Shown here piece after piece: positions 58,535 to 64,000 of a stretch of 64,000 bases of DNA. Made by a program: the position numbers and the translations under genes. The notes under the pieces were generated by a model, which was not told where the DNA came from, did not search any database, and saw nothing but the letters and a program-made list of their open reading frames with translations. Origin of the DNA: Burkholderiales bacterium (GTDB taxonomy: Bacteria > Pseudomonadota > Gammaproteobacteria > Burkholderiales > UBA11063); NCBI GenBank assembly GCA_020697255.1, contig JAJFBE010000002.1, positions 124,001 through 188,000 of the forward strand. Reading direction: 5' to 3'. Numbering within the stretch: the stretch's first letter is position 1; every line of letters begins with the position of its first letter.

Positions 58535-59035
58535 TCATAATAAATTCTTTATGCGAAACTCTAAAGACTGCTGAGAGACTTCAAATATATTGGACAATTC
58601 TTCAATATTAACCTCCATACTACCAATTAGACTTACCAAGAGTGTTTTAGGAATTAATATAGATGCAGCAAATTTATTAGCAAAAATTTCTTCCAAATTT
58701 GTGCCTAATGAGGATGTGCCGTCTCTAAACTCTATTATCTCGCCGGTTTTATTTTGCAACTTATAGGAGATAAAATGACCCAATTCATGAGCCATTGTAA
58801 ATCGCTGCCTGCTTAAGGAGTCATCTTTATTAATAATCATGCCACTTGCATTATCATTAATAACGATAGCACCCGATTGATTTTCTTCCATTGATTCTTT
58901 GTAGACCTGAATACCGTAGTTTTTTACAATCTGCTCTATATTAACCGGAGCCTTTAGCTCTTCTAACTCTTTTACAATAATTAACTCGGCATAGTCATCA
59001 ATAATTGGGAATAATTCTTTTACTGATTTAACCAT
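58535..59035 (-). CDS. ImmA/IrrE family metallopeptidase (M78)
   Basis: A 166-residue zinc peptidase of the family that cleaves repressors in mobile elements, or DdrO in Deinococcus. The site is HELGH (His83, Glu84, His87), with the third ligand in NLEEIFANKFAASILIP (Glu115 or 116). The ATG at 59035 has a GAGG box; the one at 59062 does not. No Xre-type repressor, the usual partner, is adjacent; the next gene encodes a membrane protein instead. Confidence 0.88.
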   Translation of the reverse strand: MVKSVKELFPIIDDYAELIIVKELEELKAPVNIEQIVKNYGIQVYKESMEENQSGAIVINDNASGMIINKDDSLSRQRFTMAHELGHFISYKLQNKTGEIIEFRDGTSSLGTNLEEIFANKFAASILIPKTLLVSLIGSMEVNIEELSNIFEVSQQSLEFRIKNLL

Positions 59036-59432
59036 ATGATGTACCTCTTTTTTTAATAACAATCAATATTATATACTAGTTCATAATATAATATATAGAC
59101 TATTTTACTTTTTAAAACTATTTTTGGTACATTTTTTTATAGTTATTAAATTATTAACCCCAGTTTACACAAACTCAATTAATACAGCATTAGATTTGCA
59201 CCAACTTTAACGCTATAAATTAGCTTTTGCCAATAAAATATTACGTTTTAGGCACTCTTTCATTCGGTAAAAATACAGATAAAAATAAAAACCCTGACTA
59301 TAACTCGTTTGAAACTAAATAGCTAAAGCCTTGCCGTATAAGAATATTTAACTCAATAATGGGAGTATTGCTGATATTAACCGTCGGATATTTAGTCTTT
59401 ATAGTTAGTTAATCTATAAAGTATAATTGCCG

Positions 59433-59531
59433 CTAAATAGCTTCCATACGTTGTTTTATTTTAGGTAAATGTTCATCAGGATTAGTAAAAATATAAAACT
59501 GTTTTTTTACTGGATTTCTTTCGAAGCTATC
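59433..59531 (-). pseudogene. C-terminal protein remnant
   Basis: A 32-codon segment, DSFERNPVKKQFYIFTNPDEH and LPKIKQRMEAI, with a stop immediately upstream in frame and no start codon. The composition looks protein-like. Parent family not recognised. Confidence 0.3.
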
Positions 59532-59665
59532 CTAAAAAGGTATAAACTTATGTCCTGGATAATTTACTCGAATATGAATGAAGAGAAATATTAGCAAGCC
59601 TAAGCGATAGCCAATTTGGAAAGAGTCCAGGTGTAAAAAACTTCCATTTAATAAAATGTTGGAAG

Positions 59666-59727
59666 TATTAGAAAAAGCATATAAATTAAAAAAGATACAA
59701 GGTGGTAGTAGAAGATACCCTAATTAA
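59666..59727 (+). pseudogene. Possible HicA-like toxin remnant
   Basis: The frame encodes MLEVLEKAYKLKKIQGGSRR-YPN, which loosely resembles the start of HicA toxins (VLEKAGFxLxRQxGSHxxY), but it ends at once and lacks a partner gene. Short and uncertain. Confidence 0.25.
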
Positions 59728-59784
59728 GACTCTACTTATACATAAAATTTTTATAAATATTAGATCTATAAATAGGTAACATAA

Positions 59785-61317
59785 ATGCAGTCAGCTAAAC
59801 AGGGCTATAAATTAATAACTACACCTCTACTTTTATCAATTATTACCTTAGTCATTCATTTAGCCGGAAATCCACATTACGGTTTTTTTCGTGATGAATT
59901 ATATTTTATCATGTGTGGTTTTCGACCTGCATTAGGCTATGTCGATCAACCATCACTAACACCACTGCTTGCTGCCGCAACACAATATTTTGGCCAATCA
60001 CTCTTTCTTTTGCGCGCATTGCCTGCTATATTTGCTGCTTGTTCTATTTATGTAACATGCCTTTTAGTAATTGAACTTGGCGGCGGATCTTTTGCCCAAA
60101 TAGTTGCTGCGTTGGTTGCATTTTTTTGCCCGGTTTTAATGAGCTTTGGCACCAAAGTTTCTCCGGATACTTTTGGCCTGGTTTTTTGGCCATTGTCTGT
60201 TCTTTGTGTTTTACGCATTTTAAAAGGCGCAGATCCAAAAATATGGTTACTGGTCGGTGTTTTATTTGGAGTTTCATTTAATACTAAATATAGCATAGTT
60301 TTTTTTGCGGTAGCAATTATATTAGGACTTATAGTTACCAAACAACGACGCATTTTATCAACTCGCTGGGCTTTTATGGGCGCAGTTTTGTGTGTCTTAA
60401 TTAGCCTACCTAACTTCCTATGGCAATGGCATTATAATTTCCCCATGCTTGACATTCTTCGTGCCGGGCAAAATGGAAAAAATATACTCTTAAGCCCTAT
60501 CCAATTTATTACTGCACAATTATTAATTACTAATCCAGCATTATCTATTTGCTGGATAATCGGCTTTATTTGGCTGTTATATAACTCTTCTGTGAGATTT
60601 ATTGCAATTGCTTACATTTTTTTAATTGTAGAAATGTTAATATTTCATGGAAAACACTACTACGCAGCTAATTTTTATCCCATTTTAATTGCTGCCGGTG
60701 GAGTTGCTATTGAATCCTGGACAAATAAAAATACGATTAAAAATTTTAGATCATTAATCATTTTTTGCGTTATAGTTTTTGGAATTACGCTGGTACCATA
60801 CGCTATGCCAATTTTGCCAGTAAATATCTTTATACGTTATGATACTTTTATGGCTCCATTACTTCATTCAAAAGTTACAAAAACCGAAAATAATCAAGAA
60901 GGTCTTCTTCCACAGGATTTTGCAGATATGCACGGCTGGCCTGAATTAGTTGAAGTTGTAAAATCCGTTGTAATGTCTCTGCCGCCCAAAGATCGAAATC
61001 GCGTGGTTATCGCCACTCAAAATTATGGTGAAGCAGCAGCACTCGAATTTTTGGGAGCTCGCTATGCATTACCACCAGTTATTAGTGGTCATAACCAATA
61101 TTTTCTCTGGGGTCCTGGTTCGCGTTCTGCAGATATTCTCATTGATGTGAATGGAGCTTGCGGTAAGGATTCTGGATTTTACCAATTATCTCAGCTAGTA
61201 ACTACCTTTCATAATCCGCTTGGGATGCCATATGAGAGCAATATTCCAATTATGATCTGTCGTGGAATTAAAAAACCGGTAAAAGAATTATGGCCAAAGG
61301 TTAAGCACTATAATTAA
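59785..61317 (+). CDS. GT39/PMT-like membrane glycosyltransferase
   Basis: A 510-residue membrane protein with about 10-12 helices. The N-terminal loop GNPHYGFFRDELYFIMCG, followed by GYVDQPSLTPLLAA, has the Asp-Glu and the Asp-x-Pro features of the PMT_2/ArnT-like group, and ALPAIFAACSIYVTCLLVIELGG (in pieces) and KVSPDTFGLVFWPL continue the pattern. It transfers a sugar from a polyprenyl-phosphate donor to an unknown acceptor. It belongs to the same broad family as 1452-3143 but is not a close copy. Confidence 0.82.
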   Translation: MQSAKQGYKLITTPLLLSIITLVIHLAGNPHYGFFRDELYFIMCGFRPALGYVDQPSLTPLLAAATQYFGQSLFLLRALPAIFAACSIYVTCLLVIELGGGSFAQIVAALVAFFCPVLMSFGTKVSPDTFGLVFWPLSVLCVLRILKGADPKIWLLVGVLFGVSFNTKYSIVFFAVAIILGLIVTKQRRILSTRWAFMGAVLCVLISLPNFLWQWHYNFPMLDILRAGQNGKNILLSPIQFITAQLLITNPALSICWIIGFIWLLYNSSVRFIAIAYIFLIVEMLIFHGKHYYAANFYPILIAAGGVAIESWTNKNTIKNFRSLIIFCVIVFGITLVPYAMPILPVNIFIRYDTFMAPLLHSKVTKTENNQEGLLPQDFADMHGWPELVEVVKSVVMSLPPKDRNRVVIATQNYGEAAALEFLGARYALPPVISGHNQYFLWGPGSRSADILIDVNGACGKDSGFYQLSQLVTTFHNPLGMPYESNIPIMICRGIKKPVKELWPKVKHYN

Positions 61318-61361
61318 TCAAAGTACCAATTAAAGACAATACCAAATAGTTCATGTTTTAA

Positions 61362-61574
61362 TTAACAGCTATGAGCATGCTTCTTTTCTGCTAACATAAA
61401 GGCTCTTAATATATCATTAATTTTAGTCTGATATTTACGTCCCTGATTTTTATAGTATTCTACAATATCAGTATCTAATCTGAAGCTTATTCTGCCTTTT
61501 TGATTAGCTTTGCGAATCTCATCAAGAATAATGTAGCTGAATTATATATAAGTTTTTAATTCTTCTTGCCTCAT
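61362..61574 (-). pseudogene. BrnA-like (DUF4415) antitoxin gene broken by a stop
   Basis: A 71-codon frame starts ATG at 61574 and is interrupted by TAA at codon 11. After it the frame reads EIRKANQKGRISFRLDTDIV, then EYYKNQGRKYQTKINDILRA and FMLAEKKHAHSC. The RISFRLDxDIVEYYKxQGxxYQTxINxxLRAFM pattern is that of BrnA/DUF4415 antitoxins. No BrnT toxin gene lies upstream. Thus this is an orphan, decayed antitoxin. Confidence 0.75.
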
Positions 61575-61656
61575 TTTGTACGGCGGCAAAAATGTATTAG
61601 AATTAAACAAAATTTAAAGTGTTAAAGAGAAAATGCGTTAAAATATGCTACATAAT

Positions 61657-62187
61657 TTATTTTAGGATAAGTGGAGTTAAACTCAGGCTGGTAGATTCAT
61701 TATTTATCATTATATCTCCCTCCTGGATTGTAAAATTTATTTTCATACCGCGAGATGCCATGGCGGATAAATCATTGGTATCTTTGCTGGGTAAATTAAT
61801 TACCTTTAGATTTGAATAATTGCCAAGTTTCATTTTATCCCACCAGGTTTCAACTATTCTTCCACCATATGCGTATATTATAACCTCTTTGGCTTTGCTG
61901 ACTGCCTTACGTATTAGCTTTTCATCGGGTAAACCTACGCTAATCCATAGATTAACTTGGCCATTATAATCTTTATCCCATAAATCAGCCTGGTCCCGAT
62001 CACTTATCCCCTCACCAAAACTTAATTTATCAGTGGCATTAAGTGCAAAGGCTAATAAACGCACCATCATACGCTCATCCGTTTCAGAGGGATGTTGCGC
62101 AATAGTTAATAAATGATCATTATAGTAATGCCGATCCATATCAGCAATTTGTATATTTGCTTTAAATATTTTAGGACCTTGAACCAT
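61657..62187 (-). CDS. yaeQ: YaeQ family protein
   Basis: A 176-residue cytosolic protein. IFKANIQIADMDRHYY near the start, PSETDERMMVRLLAFALNA, and GLPDEKLIRKAVSKA with VETWWDKM are typical of YaeQ, a PD-(D/E)XK-like fold of unsettled function. The ATG at 62187 has a GGAG box 7 bases upstream and gives the usual family N-terminus; the one at 62208 adds seven residues. Confidence 0.93.
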   Translation of the reverse strand: MVQGPKIFKANIQIADMDRHYYNDHLLTIAQHPSETDERMMVRLLAFALNATDKLSFGEGISDRDQADLWDKDYNGQVNLWISVGLPDEKLIRKAVSKAKEVIIYAYGGRIVETWWDKMKLGNYSNLKVINLPSKDTNDLSAMASRGMKINFTIQEGDIMINNESTSLSLTPLILK

Positions 62188-62356
62188 AATTACTCCATTG
62201 TTATTCAAATTAACACTATCTTATTATATTAAGTTCTTCGATACAAAATATCTATTTGGCTTACAATGTATTGATTCTATTAATTATTTTATGGGCCTGT
62301 ATGCCATAAAGTGTAAAATCAGGTGTATTTTTAGAAAAATGCAGTTGATTTAGCCA

Positions 62357-62776
62357 TTATAATTGTAGATATTTATCCACAAAATTTGCTGGGGCTACTA
62401 TTGGGTATTTATCTGCCAGGCATAGTAAGTCTTTATCTCCAGTGATTAAATATTCTGCATCGCTAGCAATTAAGGTTGCTAATAAATAATTGTCTTTTTT
62501 ATCCCTGCATTCTACAGGTAATATAAGATTGGTAATATCGTATATTCTTCCTAATAGTTCAATTTCGGCAATATAATCAGCTAATTCAGTGTCAGTTAGG
62601 CGGATTAACTTCTTTATTTTTGGATAAGAAAGTGTATTTTTTATTTCCATGATTTGTTGATATGATAAAGCAAGTGCTAGATTGCCATTAAATACATTTG
62701 TAACAATATTTGCTGGATTGCCCGCAAATTTAAATATTGCGGAAATAAAGACATTGGTATCGATCACAACTAACAT
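62357..62776 (-). CDS. PIN-domain toxin (COG1569-like)
   Basis: A 139-residue PIN-fold protein: VVIDTNVFISAIF at the start, an acidic residue in the helix around MEIKNTLSYPK, and CRDKKDNYLLATLIASDAEYLITGDKDLL (in pieces) with the conserved aspartates at the C-terminal side. Such proteins are RNases of toxin-antitoxin pairs. It starts right after the antitoxin stop. Confidence 0.85.
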   Translation of the reverse strand: MLVVIDTNVFISAIFKFAGNPANIVTNVFNGNLALALSYQQIMEIKNTLSYPKIKKLIRLTDTELADYIAEIELLGRIYDITNLILPVECRDKKDNYLLATLIASDAEYLITGDKDLLCLADKYPIVAPANFVDKYLQL

Positions 62777-63049
62777 TTATTTTTGTTCTCTGGCAAATGT
62801 TACCGCTTCGTCAACTAGCGCATCAATTTCTTCCTCAGTCATAGATTGACCTGCCTTCATCATTCGATAATTGACATCATTAAAATTATGCGCAAGGCTT
62901 CTGAGGCGGTTAAAAAGCTCAATATTAATTATTGCTCCAATTTCCTCTGAACCTTGTTTAATTACACAGGTGTTATGCCCATATCTAACGTTATTCAAAT
63001 AGCTATTGGCTTTAACACCAAGGTCAGCCGCATTTACTTCATAAATCAT
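62777..63049 (-). CDS. Antitoxin, Phd/YefM-like
   Basis: A 90-residue protein with an N-terminal part (IYEVNAADLGVKANSYLNNVRYG) of the Phd/YefM type, the CVIKQGSEEIGAIINIELFNRL strand-helix block, and an acidic C-terminal helix (MTEEEIDALVDEAVTFAREQ) that would wrap the toxin. Directly adjacent to the PIN toxin, forming an intact pair. Confidence 0.78.
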   Translation of the reverse strand: MIYEVNAADLGVKANSYLNNVRYGHNTCVIKQGSEEIGAIINIELFNRLRSLAHNFNDVNYRMMKAGQSMTEEEIDALVDEAVTFAREQK

Positions 63050-63217
63050 AATGTAAACCCTTATAAGTTCAGTGAATATACCCTAATTATACACGATAGT
63101 ACAATGTATATTTTTAAATTTACAAATATGCAAAAAATGCATATTGCTTTTTTATCATGCTACTATTTGGAGTTATCTGGAATTTCCGGATTTATTTTTT
63201 TTAATATTCAACTTGGA

Positions 63218-63331
63218 TTAGGGTGAATTTAGTGTTAATTTACCCGGATTTTCTGCAAATTGCAGAATTTGGACAGACCTATCATAGCTAAGCTGTAAAT
63301 GTGCTAGATCTAATACTACTAATTGCTTCAA
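63218..63331 (-). CDS. Possible small ORF (37 residues, TTG start)
   Basis: TTG at 63331 with an AGAGGG box 8 bases upstream encodes MKQLVVLDLAHLQLSYDRSV and continues to a stop at 63218. It lies 41 bases after the ohr stop in the same direction. It could equally be the remnant of a larger gene. No family is recognised, and the surrounding 63050-63371 stretch holds nothing else clear. Confidence 0.3.
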   Translation of the reverse strand: MKQLVVLDLAHLQLSYDRSVQILQFAENPGKLTLNSP

Positions 63332-63371
63332 ATTAAAGCCCTCTTACTTTGGTTTATTGTTCATTTATTGT

Positions 63372-63800
63372 CTATATTAAGGTTAATGTAATTTCTATGT
63401 TATCTCGGGTAGCATTAGAATAAGGGCAAACCATATGTGCTTTATTTATTAATTCTTTAGCCGCATCTTTGTCCATGCCAGGTAAACTAATTTTTAACTC
63501 AGCTTTTATACAATAACCGTGGCTAATGGGCCCAATTCCTATATGCCCCTCTATCGATACATCATCAGGTATTTTGATTTTTTCTTTTGCGGCAACGGCT
63601 TTCATTGCCCCGATAAAGCATGCAGAATAACCAGCTGCAAAAAGTTGCTCTGGATTTGTACCTTCCCCACCATTACCGCCTAAGCCCTGAGGAATCGATA
63701 GTTTTAAATTTAAATTTGGATCTTCGCCAGTAATTTGCCCATCACGACCACCGCTAGCCTTAGCCACACCTGTGTAGAGAATTTTTTCTAATTTATGCAT
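63372..63800 (-). CDS. ohr: Organic hydroperoxide resistance protein (Ohr/OsmC family)
   Basis: A 142-residue thiol peroxidase. The two active-site cysteines are Cys61 (AAGYSACFIGAMK) and Cys125 (HMVCPYSNATRDN); the latter motif and GRDGQITGEDPNLNLKLSIP mark the Ohr branch. It reduces organic hydroperoxides with lipoylated or thiol donors. No OhrR regulator gene is seen in the window. Confidence 0.95.
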   Translation of the reverse strand: MHKLEKILYTGVAKASGGRDGQITGEDPNLNLKLSIPQGLGGNGGEGTNPEQLFAAGYSACFIGAMKAVAAKEKIKIPDDVSIEGHIGIGPISHGYCIKAELKISLPGMDKDAAKELINKAHMVCPYSNATRDNIEITLTLI

Positions 63801-64000
63801 TTAAGTCTCCTTTTTATAATTGTTTAGCTTTACAACTATATTCTATCACCTATTTCTTAAAAAAAGTAAATAAAAACTTATTGTAAACCGCTAAAAATTA
63901 TTGAAATTTTTATCTTCGGAAAGCTTTTGGCAAATAGAATAATAGCATCAGTTAACTAGCTTCTGGTTAGCATTGCCGGTATGGTTATGCTCAGTTTGCC

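Larger units (their letters stand above)
59036..59784. other. Gene-poor stretch with remnants
   Basis: About 750 AT-rich bases without an intact gene. Two short protein remnants can be seen (59433-59531 on the minus strand and 59666-59727 on the plus strand). The rest shows no clear coding, RNA or repeat signal. Confidence 0.55.

Noticed and set aside
63176-63190. TCTGGAATTTCCGGA as another copy of the palindrome-promoter module
   Set aside because: One arm mismatch, and no -10-like box at the fixed distance on either strand; probably chance.

Overview
The window is AT-rich, gene-dense bacterial DNA. The order tpiA-secG-tRNA-Leu-nuoABCDEFGHIJKLMN is a classic betaproteobacterial arrangement, and LpxH, a ZipA-like protein, DarP, PmbA, ObgE and GlnRS also fit a Gram-negative proteobacterium. 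My inference is a low-GC betaproteobacterium, possibly Neisseriales-like. The genus cannot be read from the sequence alone.

Layout. 1-3176: start of an RND efflux pump gene and a GT39-type glycosyltransferase. 3256-7141: a frameshifted small secreted gene, thiamine pyrophosphokinase, and a two-gene operon of unknown secreted proteins. 7290-10503: amino acid permease, divergent dusA and a three-tRNA operon (Met-Thr-Phe). 10694-12998: a secreted protein with an internal duplication and a Sel1-repeat protein. 13004-28924: tpiA, secG, tRNA-Leu(GAG) and the complete 14-subunit NADH:quinone oxidoreductase operon, all on the minus strand. 29073-36682: flavin reductase, secreted amidase, DUF1328 protein, gamma-glutamyltransferase, a degenerate gene-poor stretch, alanine dehydrogenase and peroxiredoxin. 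36982-40249: three tiny secreted or lipoprotein genes in a row, greA and a secreted M13 metallopeptidase. 40325-55447: housekeeping genes (obgE, rpmA, rplU, glnS, def, lpxH, icd, zipA-like, darP, pmbA, cdd, clpB) with an orphan PIN toxin and two unknown secreted proteins. 55611-64000: an accessory end with a MetF of the Bacteroidetes-like type, a STAND/AAA-like ATPase, an ImmA/IrrE peptidase with a membrane partner carrying a perfect 57-bp tandem repeat, several toxin-antitoxin genes and remnants, another GT39 enzyme, YaeQ and Ohr.

The most notable signal is regulatory. A 15-bp palindrome (TACCGAAATTCGGTA or TACGGAAATTCCGTA) sits directly against the -35 box of a predicted promoter, with the -10 box at almost the same offset. 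This occurs at four distant loci (3.6, 7.2, 38.2 and 52.1 kb), and every time the first downstream gene encodes a protein with an N-terminal signal peptide. This looks like the operator of one uncharacterised regulon of exported proteins. A second signal is a family of hairpin repeats (TGGATCCCCG...CGGGGATGACA) at eight intergenic sites. All copies that can be oriented point the same way along the window, and one supplies the last codons and the stop of the M13 peptidase gene.
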